Source: Dimorphilus gyrociliatus (lineage: Eukaryota; Annelida; Polychaeta; Dinophilidae). From it: a stretch of DNA of 64,000 nucleotides. The notes under the pieces are model-generated. The model was not told the origin of the DNA. It was given only the letters and a program-made list of their open reading frames with translations, and ran no database searches. The DNA lies in NCBI GenBank assembly GCA_904063045.1, contig CAJFCJ010000018.1, positions 372,001 to 436,000 of the forward strand. The letters run 5' to 3'. Shown here piece by piece: positions 1-13,069 of the stretch (position 1 is its first letter; each line of letters begins with the position of its first letter). Position numbers and translations under genes: made by a program.

Positions 1-2579
1 TTTAACGCGTACCACTCGGCACGAGACCATGTTGCTGCTCTAATCGCATCCATTTCTACATTCAAAAGTAAATTACTTCTGAAGGCGGTAATGTACCCTG
101 ATATATCTTTATCTTCGGTCTTATCATTAGTAGATAATCACCTCTGTTTTTAATTGGCGTCGACATCAGCTGATATTTTTCCTATGTATTATCACAGTCA
201 GATATAGAACAAAGGGTTGAAGTGATAATTGGCACACAATTATAGGAGAGTCACTATTATTTTAAAAAAAGATAATAAGCACAGATACATAATGGTGAAT
301 AGATATATTCATAAATTTATTATGAATTTTCTGTAACTATTATTGTTTCCTCAATTTGATTTTATCCAGGCCATTTAGTGGAATTATATTTAATGTTTAA
401 AACTGTAAGAGAGCACAAAGCTGCTTTCGACGATTAAAGAAATGCTAACGTTGTTATTCGTCGTTGATAAAAGGCACTAGATGGCATTTTAGTAGTTGAA
501 GCAATATCCAGAAGATGGAGTTATATGTCACTCTTTTTCTTCCTCAATACTCAGAAAAAATTTAATGAATTAAACCACTTATAAGAATGATTCTCAATTG
601 TAGTAAAAGTATCTTAGCCAAATTTTAATGTGCGGTTAAAACCCGATATTTATCTATTAAATTTTCTAAACAAACTTCAGATGGCACTAGTTTTCATTTA
701 GAAGCGCAATATTTTTGGAGCAATCGAATGCCTTGGGATTATTTCCCAAGTAAGAAACAGTGATACGCCTTGAATTTTTATAACATGTAATTTTAATTAT
801 TTATCAATTGTATATTCTTAGTCATGAAACTGCCGTTCTAGTATATCGTTATCGTAAATGTCAATTTGATGCTTGCAGATAGGCGAAATTATTTTGTTGT
901 ACTTTTCTTCGATCGTAGGTTTAAATATATTATTGGTATTCGACACTCAAGAGGATCCAAAGGTGAAATTTGTCGACGGTACTGCTGGTTTTGATAGCAT
1001 TTTAAAACTTTATAGGTTGACTCTAAGAAGTGTATTGTAAATCGTCTATAGTAATATAGCGAGAGAAGGAGGTGTAGCAAAGGACAAAGGACAAATATTT
1101 GCTTGAAAGCCTATCAATAAATCCACAAAAGAAGCAGGATAGCTTTCAGCCTCGTTTTGGCCACTTTGTAGCAGACGATTCTTTTTCAACGGCTGGATCA
1201 CCAACTTTTATTCGCCCCTTTCTTCAATTAAAATAATATAGATATATTGTTTTCATATTGAACTAGTGGGAGTTTTACCTGGATGAGACTTGAAATGTAC
1301 AAAAATTCAGTGAGTTTTTAAGTTTCTTTTTCTAAAATTCTCTTCTCACTCATCGAGTGGGTTAAATGAAGAGAACTGACAAGCTTATGCAGTAATTGCG
1401 TCACAATAACATTTATATTATATAACTACTCCTCTGATTTGAAATTCTCTCGAAATCTTAAAAGACAAAGGATGCCATTAAGATGACTTCGTGGTGGTCT
1501 TTCATTGTTAATAAAGTGGCTCATTTACATGAGGAACTCATACCAATCAAAACCAAATTTAAAAGACCAACTCAGAGATCTTTCATCTTAAACCGCTTTT
1601 AGGTGAACAGTCTATATCAAACCAGGTGGGACTTGCATAATCTTAGAATTTTGGATGCGACTTCATTCGCCCATCAATCACAGACTGCCCGCATCTTGTA
1701 TTTTCTTTAGGCCTGACTGGTATCGTATGACACTTTTGTTGATATAAATATGAAGCGAGTGGACACTGCACGCTCTTGTGCTTGACCGAACGGATGACCG
1801 GCGCTTGAAAAGTGGCAATTACAGGCGCCAAAATGACGTAAATTCTCGCTAACTTTCCTTAATCGCAATCTGTTCTATAACTCAGCTCTTTTTTGCCTTT
1901 TTTCTTTGAATGCGCAAGCGCCGAAGATGAATGAACATATATAAAAGACCTACGTATATACTTTGATGCGCATTTCCGTCTTTTTGCCATATAATAATTG
2001 GCTTTTGTACCGCCTGCGGATATACGTGTCGTGTAACTGTGACCGTCTTATAAAGGCGTTTCTCTTTCTTTAATCATTCGTTAAAATAAGTGCAAGAAGA
2101 AATTTTGCATAACTTAGAAAATTAACTAACATTTTGTAAGAAATATAGTGAGCATATATGTAAACATAGATGTTGCTTATATATCTATATACATAGTTTA
2201 CACACATACACTGCATACACAATATATATCATTATTACAAGCACACAATGCATGAATGGGCGGGCAGTTTTCGTAAACTTTATCAAATATCGATTTGCAT
2301 TAAGCGAACATTTGTAAATATATATACTGGGAATGTTTTTTTAGAAAATATACACGCATTTTTATAAATTCATATCTTGTGAAACATCTCTGGTAAAAAA
2401 TTTGGCATGCTTTGATTTAGCCGATTTTGCTATCAATTATTTCATTTTTCTTTATACTTGGTATTTTGATTGTATAGTCATGAACGTAATTTTACTTCCT
2501 ATCCTGTTCGTGTATTTGTGTTACGAAGAAGATTAGAAAGAACAAATAAGACAAACACCCTCTCTCTAATCTGACCTCA
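1..2579. other. Gene-free upstream region
   Basis: No open frame here looks like protein on either strand; the short frames at 889-1080 and 1643-1831 lack an ATG start or family resemblance. The base composition is AT-rich with GC-richer patches near 1150-1210 and 1640-1870. Lying upstream of a Gli-type developmental regulator, it is plausibly distal regulatory DNA, but that is inference from position only. Confidence 0.5.
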
Positions 2580-2819
2580 TTTGTTATCGACGCCTCAAAC
2601 CGGAAACGACGTCAACCAATGGCGTCTCTCGTTAAGAAGTGCGGTTGACTTGACAGATTACGAGAATGTATAAGAGATAGAAAGAGAGGAACGCGGCACC
2701 AGGTCGCGAATTTTGAGAAACGTGCGCGTTGATGCGGTTAATGTTGATGTACGGACAGGCGTTCCATTTTCAGGCGTTTCTTACAGTCTCCTAGAAGAAA
2801 TGATTTCTTTTAACTATTG
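2580..2819 (+). promoter_or_regulatory. Candidate promoter and 5' UTR exon of the Gli gene
   Basis: This is a GC-richer patch with a CCAAT box at 2616-2620, and it ends in a strong donor (TTG|GTAAGT, intron starting at 2820). The first coding exon of the Gli gene has a matching acceptor (TTACAG) ending at 5014, so a noncoding first exon joined across 2820-5014 is reasonable. The transcription start is not visible. Only an RNA read across the junction would confirm it. Confidence 0.35.
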
Positions 2820-5014
2820 GTAAGTAAATTTCTTAAACAAAGTTCTATTATAACTTAGCATTACTTTCATAAAGTAAAATTATTTCAAAATTACATTAAA
2901 TCCGTGGGATTGAATTGATCATTTATAGCTTGGATGAATAAGAGTTTCTTTAGTAAATTATGAACAAAAAGAATAATAACATCCCTACCTAGGTAAATCT
3001 GCAAACATACTAGCTGCAGCATATAAAGTGAGCTTGTAAAATTGTTACTTTACGGAAATTAATGAAAATTACCCGCCGTATTTTGACAAAAATTATGCTA
3101 TTTTGCGAAAATACATCTATTTACAACTGTAAATGTTTATTTGTTTAGAAACAATCGATAGAGACATATATTTATGTTTTTCAGATCGAGTATAGGAGAA
3201 TTTAGAATATTTAGCTGGCTTTCGAATTTCGTTTGTTTGCTTTATATATACGATACTTCTTCAGTTGTACAGCGCATTGGACACTCAGATATATCAAAAT
3301 AGGGCTTTGTCTTATTTAATAGCAAAAATTATAAATTCTGTATTAATTTATATACTTCTACATGTATTAATGCATGAAATTTATTATTGTTACGTATCCC
3401 ATATCATTAGATGAGCAAATACGCAGCTGAATGCAAGTTGATGTTTTTATAATAAGGCTATCTATTGAAAGTATATACGGCATTGATCCGTTCGACACCA
3501 ACCCTCCTCTATATAACAAAAATGAGCATTACATATCTGATGAATATAGCGCCTGTCGGCCGTCACCTGTCCTGCTGACACAGCATGAAGCGTCTATCTG
3601 AACAATCTATGTAAGTGTAAGGCTACGGTAGGCGATTACAATAACGTTTTGACAAGCGGACATATTGGATTCGACTGATATATATCTAATCTAACTAATT
3701 TCCACCTGCTTAACAAAATTTTACTTTCACTCTTTTTGCGGTATATGCGTGTTAATGAGCACTGTAATTTATTCATGCGCACATTATTCATGTATTCAAT
3801 GAATACGGGTATTGCTATGAGCGGTTTGATAGTTTGATTAGCACCTTGTCGCAGCTAATTTCGCTTGCTTTTTATAAGCTTTTTCGTTGCTTCAGGGCTT
3901 TCGTTTGCATTTAATGAATACGTTTAGGAGTTTGAAGAGTGCATGGATTTATTGCTTTTAACGAAATATATAATAAATCCTGTGCAGTTCAAATCAAAAA
4001 CACGTTGTTCTAAATGAACTCAAAGTTAACGGCTAATACTGTATGCTCTTGTATATAATGTATATATCACGATATAGAGACGTCAGCGAGCAGTGGCGTC
4101 AAATCCATCTGTTCCAAACTCGACCTCGCTTTGTGCCCCAGCCGCCATCCGCTCAAGCATGAGTGATAAATGGCCCTAAGAGGATGTGCACGCTTGCATG
4201 TATTATGCTGATCTGAAGACTGCTGGGGGTCTTTTCTAGACGTTGAGTATTGCACTGTTGCTATCGATCTGTCAGGGAGAATTCCCTAGGACCATCTCAG
4301 CTGCGTAAATAACCTCTCGACTCAGCAGGCTTTCAATAAGGAATGAGAAAGCAAAGTCAACAAAAGGAAGCACCAGCGTTAAGGTGTGGCTGATCAGGGG
4401 CCTTCTCGAAACGTCACAGCAGGCAACGGAAACAGCTGTATTCAACCTGCATCTTCACACATTTTACTTATTTCAATGTGGGAGACAGTTAAAATTTTTT
4501 GCTATTTTAGTTTTATATAAGTTCGCAAGATCTTCTTCACGATTTAGTATAAATCTCTATATTTGTCATCTCAGTGATATGGTGTTATCTCATTTAAGCA
4601 ATCCAAAAGTATTGGGAAAAGAGGATAATTTTCCCAGGCGATTAAAAAACGTTATCGCTAAATCACCTACGATAAAGCTGTCTTGTAAAAATTTTTACTG
4701 AAGGTCCCTCCAAGCAAAATTCCATCAAATATGTGGGAACAGCCCGTGTAATTTCTCCATCGTAATTATTCTTATTAAGTTTTGTACCCCTTGTGCCTTC
4801 TTTTTGAACGACGTGTGATTGGGTGAGCGTTCCAGGACCACGCCTTGTGGGCGGTCGTCGACAATTTGGGCGGCTTTTTATGGCACCTTTTCCATTTTAC
4901 CCTTCTTCTGGAACATATTCATCATCCTTCACATAATTTTTGATCATTCAACGATACATATACATAGAAATATGTTTAAGATTTGATTGATTGATAAGCT
5001 GAAATCCGTTACAG
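2820..5014. other. Noncoding interval, probable first intron of the Gli gene
   Basis: No convincing coding exon is seen. GC-richer islands stand out at about 3480-3680, 4075-4420 and 4800-4880 against AT-rich surroundings. The open frames at 4067-4255 (-) and 4384-4701 (+) have no recognisable domain. The islands may be enhancers of the adjacent developmental gene. Confidence 0.4.
4848..4856 (+). promoter_or_regulatory. Gli/Ci-type binding site (one mismatch)
   Basis: TGGGCGGTC differs at one base from the Gli/Ci consensus TGGGTGGTC. It lies about 170 bases before the first coding ATG of the Gli gene, with a weaker inverted GACCACGCC just upstream (about 4836-4844). Binding and autoregulation are inference. 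Confidence 0.3.
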
Positions 5015-5022
5015 AATATGAA

Positions 5023-8000
5023 ATGAGTATCGAAAGCTCCATGGAGGGAGAAGAAAGTAAATTAGCAAAAAAGAAACCCGAAAAAGTCGAAGCGACTTCA
5101 ACCCAAAAAAATGGTAAGCATGAATTTTTTATAGCCAATCGAATAGATAGGAGAGAAAAAAGTTTATCTTTTATGCTGTTTAGAAAACGAATTAGCTGTT
5201 CGCCTATATCAAATTTCTCTGTAAAAACTATACTCCTGCATGTTTATAATGCAAAAAGCATACATTAAAGCTACAAATTTATTAGCTTATATGTATATAT
5301 TTAAAGCCAGGCGTGTGCTATGTATCAAATGAACGAAAAATACATAAAGAAGAGTTTATATTTTGTTGTATCAGTCTTTGAAGAATGTCTGTTTGTGATT
5401 TTGTGTCAAGAAATGCATATACACTATAAATTTGTGTGAGCAAGTAAATAGGGCTGAGAGATTTATGGAAACTAGGGATAGAAGAAGAGCAAGCAGAAGC
5501 GGATGATAATGTTTGTTTTACGTCGACAATCAATTTTCTCGAAATGCCTCATTCGATACTTTCATAGGACTATGTAGACAAGCACTTATATACCCGTGGT
5601 GCGACGTTTGGCCTTAGGGGACAAGGAGACATACGCTGATTAGTATTGGTTAAGACGTTTTGGAAGCGGACGCAGTTTACGCGTCCTGATTAGTAAATTT
5701 AATCGCAATACAAGCTACTAAAGTGTTTAAGTTGAAACGCACATTCAGTTTGAAAAATTTTCACCACCTGCGGCTTGATACTAAAACCCTAATCACAATC
5801 TTTTAGAGACGACATTTCGAGAAGCGTCGAAGCGTTGCTAAGCCCCTATAAAATTCATTCAAATTTCCTCATATCCGCAAGCCTCGGTAAACTGACCGAT
5901 GACCGCTCTCTTGACCATAAGTAGCTATCACCAATGCCACATTTAACGCCTTTTTTATTTCAAGTATCAGGCAGGTGTGGTGTGTCGATGGAGATTTATG
6001 GATATTTTAATTAAAATAATATGCTATCACTAAACTTTCCTGTGCTTTAGATTAATATGTTTACTTGAATTGATAACCACTTTGTACTGAACAAATGGAA
6101 TCTTAAATAGATAACAAGTGATATGAATAACTCTAATTTAGCTAGATCAATCTTGTTTTATGTCGCCAAACTATCGGCGTTCCTTGTCCGCTCAGTGGGC
6201 TTTATTACCATATCCAGCGTCTCCGCATACAGTGCCATCTATTGCATATCTATGAAAAAGTGTTAAATTATTTATTCTATTTATTTCAGATTTTTAAAAA
6301 TTATTCGAAGTAAAGCTTTGGGGAAAATTAGATATTTACTTTAACTTGGAAATTAATTATTATACCAATTGTTAGCTATTAATAATTAAAGAGTCTTTGC
6401 ATAGAGAGTTGCTTTAGACTTATCAGCTTCTATAAACCAGATAGGAGCTCAAAAAATCTTTGAGGGAATGCTAATGAACTTAACGATGCAGTCATGTCAC
6501 CTAATGACCCTCAGCAGGGGGTATATTGTCATTCGAGCGTAAAATGCAGTGATTGGTTGCAGTACAAATGAAAAATTGCACATTCTCCATCAGTGACAAA
6601 GTAGTATTTTGATTAATTGTTGACCGAAAACAACACCTTTACATTCATCTCTGTTAATTCCACTTTAAAAGTGCTCTTTATCGTATAGCAGCGTACTTTG
6701 AAAAAGCAAGATGATATATAATAGGCTTAAGTGTAGATTTTAGAACGCGGAGAAAAGCCAGTCTATGAGAAATGGTGCCAGACTAGGCACTTTGAATGAA
6801 AACTATCTGCACGCTGTCTGTAAAGTACACAGGCAGAGTGCGAGCTGGTGAGGTCTGTTTCTGTTCTCGTTATTCTCAACAAGTAAGTAGCAGTATTAGA
6901 TGCATTGTTTTTTTTTAATAATTATAAGACTAGATTAACAAGAGTTGTTGAATTCCGCTATTTCTGATACGAACAATTTATACAACAAGCATTATAATTG
7001 GGAAAATTTAAATAATATGTATTGTGTAGATGGATAATCTATAAAGGGATTCAAACTTCAAAATTTTTACGAAAGAAATGTCAGATATCTAGTAAGACAT
7101 TATTTGTTATTTCCCTTGCCGAACAATGATGAGTAAACAGTATTGTTTATTGGAAAACAAGTAATAATATACTGATCGGCGTGCAGAGGCCTCCACCTAA
7201 CATTTACCCTTCACAAAAGAACGTAAAGATGTTATTGTCTGCCTTTTGGAGGGCGATATTTTACTATTAAATAATTTTTACTGGACAAAAAATCTGCTTA
7301 CAATTCGATATTTTAAACATAAATAAGTGTATAAGTTTTAAGGTCAATCAGTCGAGATATTAGGCTGTAAAAATGTCTGTTGTACACGTAAGCATTGAAA
7401 TCGCCTATTCCGAAGACATATTTACTCACAGTGTAATTCTATAATAACCTGACAAATCCGTCAACAAAATAGGCCTGAATGGTCTATGTTTACTTAAGAA
7501 TTTTTGTGTTTATTTTGAAAATACCCTATAATTTTTTTCTAGCAAGATTTATGGCGCGTACCGAACTCTATAAAGAACGTCTGTAAACAATTAATGAATG
7601 GCTAAACCGGCTTTTGCATTTTTCTTACAGAATCTTTGGCCAAAAAAGCTCGTAAAAACTCACCGAGCAAGGAGGAATCATCAAAAGTTTTTCAAATACC
7701 ACCTCCTGGTGCACCACTTGCCTTTTTCCCCTTTCATCCTCAAGACCTTGGTCGGTACCCTTTCCTGGATCCGGCATCCTACGCAAGTGAGCATATATTT
7801 TCTTTACTGCTTCCAGACTTGTTTACTTTACACTTTATAAACTTTTCATGTTCATATCCCGCTGGTCTATCGATAGAGATAGGATCTCAGTCATTCATGG
7901 AGCTTTATACATAATTATTCGTTTGTCTAGGTGCGGCTTTCATCAATTCATCTCCAGTTCCCCTCAACTCAAATCTACCGACAACAACAACGGGTGTTCA

Positions 8001-11000
8001 TGGGTTGGTAAACAAATTTATATAACTTTTAATTCTTTGGTTTTTGACCGACAAACTATTCCTAAATCATTCTTTAGGAGCTGTCTCTGTTTATATATCC
8101 ATCAATAATCTTGAATTTACGCATTAATGTATGTAGAATGCACTAAACGTGTGACAGAAGGAGTTTTTCTTTTTATCAAAATTCAAAGCAACGAAAAAAT
8201 AATTAGCGCTTAGCCTTTGAGTGGTTGGACAGTTGAAAAATGATGCGCTCGCTCTCCCTCTGTCATTCCACTTCAGTTACTATTCCTATTGAAAATGCCG
8301 ATAGGCATTTAAAAATGGTATTGACAAGCTGCTTCATTGAACTTTCTTACCATCCATTCGCATAGTTTTTAGACATACCTATCAAAAATGGAAAAAACTT
8401 ATATCCTGAATGAGATTGTTAATAACGCAGAATATGTTTTATAAAAATTTATAAACTACCAGTCATGAATCATTGCATTACATGACAATACAGTGTTGTA
8501 AATTTCATTTACAATCGAAAAACTTATTGATAGTGCTACTTTAATGACTTTAGTGCTTTCAATCTAAAGAAACGCTTTACGCCAAAATTAGTGATTTTTT
8601 AGAACTCAGTTTTGTTTGGTTCAGTATTCAATTGGAAATTATACATGAAAGTCAATATTAAACCATGAAATTCTGATCATATGAATTTGAAAAATGCTTT
8701 GTAGTATAGTATGCGGTTAATCTCAATTACTCATCTTAATAATGTCAATTACACCTTAATATTCAATTAACACCGTCATTGTAAGTCCTTCTACCAATGT
8801 GGCGTAATGCGTAATTGTCATTTTTACACACGCTTCATTTCCCTTTAGAATGTCAAGTTGTATGTTTAAAAATAGACGAGAATTTAAAATCACCCGCACA
8901 AATTTCTATAGTGTACCGTTTTTTTAGCCTATATATAATTTATGCTGGATAGAATGAAGAAGTATGCTAGGAATGTATACATTCTGACAAAAAATCTGAG
9001 ATTAAAAGGTTTCAGGTCATGAAAATTGTGGCCTGAGAGTTATTCTAAACCTTTTAAAGGGAGAAGCGTTAAGTGACAAGAATACGAAGCAAGATTTAAA
9101 TTATATTTGATGTAGGATGTTTTCCTTGTTATTCTTTAACAATACTTTTTGAATCTCATAAAATAACTTGTCTTTTTCTGATTAAACAATCAACGTTTAA
9201 CATGTTTTTTTCGCTTAGCCTACCTGCACCTTTCGATTTGGGAGCAACTTTCGGAATGAGAACGCCGCCCAACACAGCGGCAGCTTCCGGTTGGACTTAC
9301 AATTCCACTTTCATGTTCCATTAGATTATAATTTTTTACATCTTTGATATAGGCTTATCTGTCGATCCGCTGTTGACTTACCATAGATTGCAGCAATTAG
9401 AGCATTATAGACAAACTGCGGCAGCAGCAGCCTATAGGCGCCTTTCTCCCGCAACTTTAGCAGGTGAGTTTTTATTACAGATCTTTCATTCACATGTATC
9501 AATAAACGCCCTGGCTGCATGTCATTAATTTCAATAATGTATTTTTGCAGCCTTACAACAGCAGCAACAACAGCAACCTTTTTATATTCCATCAGCTCCG
9601 TCCGTCGCCAGTCTTCCAACATTTCGCCCTAATCAGTCATTACAAGAAAATCCAATGCAAGCAGGTAGCCCTTGCACAAATTTAACCTCTGTCAGATTAG
9701 GAAAAAAACGAACTTTAAGTTCATCTCCTTATACGGATTTGCTCGACAATGTTGGGGACTCGTTGTTTTTGAATAGCTTGGGATCTTCTTCGAGGTCTAG
9801 CAGCAGCCGTGGTTCATTTGGTCATTTGAATGCTGCATCGATTGGTTCAGCTTTGAGTTCCGGTCAAACGACTCCTTTAACTTTTCCTATTGTCCCGATC
9901 ATACCAATAAATAGAAGACCCCAGACGGAAGAACCTACCGAATCTATAGTATCAAGTACTGTCGATCATGAAAATAAGTCAATAAGAATAAAACAAGAAG
10001 GAAAAGACGGCGAAGAAAATTTCACAGATACCAATTGCCACTGGAAGGGATGTGAACAAGAATTCGACAATCAGGAAGATCTCGTTCGACATATTAACTG
10101 CGATCATATTCAATCCCACAAGAAAGCATTTGTTTGTCGATGGCAAGACTGCACCCGGGAAGAAAAGCCGTTCAAGGCTCAATATATGCTCGTTGTTCAT
10201 ATGCGACGTCACACAGGAGAGAAGCCACACAAATGCACGGTACGGAAATGTTAGGTTGTTCTTATTAGCATATACATGGTCCTTTCTTTCAGTTTGAAGG
10301 CTGTACGAAAGCATATAGTCGATTGGAAAATTTAAAAACACATCTTCGATCGGTATGAATCCAAAACCAATATATTAATATACTGACAATGAAGATAAAT
10401 TTGTATAACTACAGCATACTGGAGAAAAGCCCTACATGTGCGAATTTCCTGGTTGTACAAAAGCGTTCAGCAATGCAAGTGATAGAGCAAAGCACCAAAA
10501 TAGAACTCATTCGAATGCCGTAAGATCTAATTTTTAGAACTAATATCACATTTTTAAATAACGATTAAATCAAATAGAAGCCTTATGTCTGTAAGGCTCA
10601 AGGTTGTAATAAAAGATACACTGATCCGAGCTCTCTCCGAAAGCATGTTAAAACTGTCCACGGTGCTGAATTTTATGCTCAAAAAAGACACAAAGGCTTA
10701 CCGTCAACGGGTGGTGCTGATGCTGATTCTCCACAGAGCGATTCAAAAGATGAAAAGGAAAGGAAGAAAAATGGTTCAGAGCAAAAACTGGATAGCTGTA
10801 AGACTATGATATCTAAATCGCTTAGTCCTGACCAAAGAGAAGGATCAGACAGGGTATTTTTTAGTAATAAAGCTTTAAAGTTGATATTAATGAAACTCAA
10901 TAATAATGACAGGATATAAAGAGCACGTCAAGTTCTAATAAGAATCATTCAAGCCCAAATACAAGCTCTTTATCTAATGGACATAGTCCTCGAACCATTC

Positions 11001-12355
11001 CCTATCAATCTGAAGACAATAATCGAATCGATGTTGTAGAAGATATCGAAATGGATCAGTGGGATATGATGTCACCAGTTGGTTCATGTATGACTTCCTC
11101 CAGATCTCAAATGCCAACTGTTCGAAAGATTTCTTTAAAAAGTAGTGTTCCAGTTGTAAGCGGTTAGTTTCTCAAAATTTTTATTTTAATGTTGATTAAC
11201 GATTTATTCAAAAATATTTAAATAAAACTCCAGATGAAAATAATCAGGTAAAATTTCCTGTTGTAAATATCAGGGTCTTTGTTAGATTCATGTGGCACGA
11301 TTGTTTCATAAATACGTTTGTTGATTGAAAAATTGTTATATTTAAGATACGACTTTCTTACAGATTCGAGAATCGGAAGAAGACATATAATTAACGAGCC
11401 GAATAATTACGAACCCTCCTATTTTAACGCTCCAGCCCCTGCAGTGCAACAATATCCTTTACAAATCCCATCCCTTCCCCCTTCTACTATAACTCATGGT
11501 TCTACTCAAATATCTTCAAGATTCAAATCAGCTTCTTTTTACGACCAACAAACTTTTGTTAGTCCAACTGAAAGACGCGAATCAAATAATTCAGTCAGTA
11601 CATACTATTATAGTATGTATGGAAGTGGATATACTGGCTCCTACGCTGAGAGCAGAAGAACAAGCAACATGTCCACTGGGTCACATTATCCTTATGAGTA
11701 TGATCTTCCGAAGCCTGATCTATGTCACTTGTCTCAGCAAATGGAGCGAGCACATCTCTGTTCAAATCAATTTCGATTTCACTATAACGAAGAACAAATG
11801 GCAAGATATTTCAATTCTCAAGGAATGCAACAAATTTCTGAGACAGAAATAGAAAATAGAAGATCCTCTGAACCTATTCGTAAGAATGATGATTCTGTTT
11901 TGTCAGCTAATAGTAATCAGTTAAGACGCTTTCGATCAGTTGATGCACCTGGTAATAATATACCAGAGCATACAACTTATGAAGAAATGCTAATTCCTGA
12001 AGATATGGAAAAATTTTTAGCAACTAGGGGTTAGTATAGATAAGATTACATGAAAATTGAAATTTTTAATATTGTAATTTCAGAAAATAATAATGAAGAT
12101 TGGAATAGCAATTGCCAATCGTGTAAATATATTCACGTTCAAACGACAGAATCAACCAACGATGAATCGCCAGGCTGTAATCAGGTCTCATCAACAACAG
12201 ACGCATCAAGTATAGAGGATTTCACACCAATAGAAATGCCTGATAATTTCTTGGATTCCATAATTCGGCAGGAAAATTCTAATTTGATAGTAAACGATAT
12301 GTCTTCTACTTTGAGTATTCTAGCAGAGGAAAACCGCTATTTATCTTTGCAATAA
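5023..12355 (+). CDS. gli: Gli/Cubitus interruptus zinc-finger transcription factor
   Basis: Transcription factor of the Hedgehog pathway. My joined model has 12 coding exons (5023-5113, 7631-7786, 7931-8003, 9219-9289, 9353-9463, 9551-10239, 10293-10352, 10415-10519, 10578-10853, 10913-11162, 11364-12029, 12084-12355), 2820 bases in frame, 939 residues. Residues about 325-480 hold five C2H2 fingers in the Gli order: an NCHWKGC first finger, then [36 protein letters not shown] and [15 protein letters not shown]. Before them lie the KKRTLSSSP and RGSFGHLNA blocks typical of Gli and a polyglutamine/alanine stretch. The carboxy end has the conserved [14 protein letters not shown] block. It is shorter than human GLI or fly Ci (1100-1580 residues). 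The ATG at 5023 was chosen because it is the first in frame after the acceptor at 5014; a tiny ATG-AAA-TGA frame at 5018 overlaps it. Exons 3 and 4 use weak GTTGG donors, so those two joints are less sure. Confidence 0.93.
5114..7630 (+). other. Large intron of the Gli gene
   Basis: The donor GTAAGC follows the first coding exon, and the acceptor ends at 7630 with matching phase 1. At about 2.5 kb it is roughly forty times the usual intron here. GC-richer stretches at about 5570-5960 and 6730-6880 are unexplained. A second long intron (8004-9218) follows two exons later, so the 5' half of the gene carries nearly all the noncoding DNA. Confidence 0.7.
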
Positions 12356-13069
12356 ACAGTATTGAAAAGGCGTTGCATGTCTTTTTTAATGTGCTTTTAT
12401 AATTTTTTATCATATCTCATTAACTCTAATTTCGATAGCTTTGGCTTTGTGTATATTTTATTAACTAAAAATGCAGATCTCATTGAAAGCAATAAATTTT
12501 ACATGACAAATACGCTTAAGGATTGAGCCTAAAAACAATTTTTTAATTGCATATTTTTCGCAAGGCGGCAAATATAAGACTGTAAGGCACCACACTGAAC
12601 TACACAAAAATTTATATTGCAAAATCTCTTACTAAACAGGCAATAAATATAATCACAGTTGCCTGATTACATCCTGTAAACGAAAATAATAGGTTCGAGA
12701 CAACTTTTCTGGCACATGAAACATTAATAAACGTATTGAACAAAGATTTCTACTGGTAAAACACTGTGCTGCAGGTACGAATACACATTTTTTCACATGA
12801 CATGAAATTATAATGTATCATACGAAAACTTTTCCACTGCTTTAATTCACAAGAACCTATATTTTTACAATCTTAACGAAGTATATGGATATAAAAAGAA
12901 GGCTACGCGGATTATAGCGCTTGACAGTTTGCAGATTAGAATTAAAGAGAGAGACTTTAACGCTTGAATAGACTGAGTATCGAGTGCTTCTTTGAAGACG
13001 GAGGACCCATCAGCATTGGAACTTGGTTTTTGAGTGTTATGGATATCTGTTTTTTTCAATTTCTTTATT
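12356..13069. other. Convergent intergenic region
   Basis: Shared 3' space between the Gli gene (+) and the diacylglycerol kinase gene (-). It is AT-rich with AATAAA-like signals (for example near 12490 and 12642) and probably holds both 3' UTRs. I see no gene in it. Confidence 0.5.

Noticed and set aside
1643-1831. 62-codon minus-strand frame in a GC-richer island
   Set aside because: It starts at TTG, not ATG, and shows no family resemblance. More likely part of a regulatory island.
4067-4701. Open frames on both strands (4067-4255 -, 4384-4701 +)
   Set aside because: No recognisable domain, no good start context and no flanking splice sites in a consistent phase.
5318-5533. 71-codon minus-strand frame in the Gli intron
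   Set aside because: No ATG start, low-complexity Ser/Leu composition and no supporting exon.
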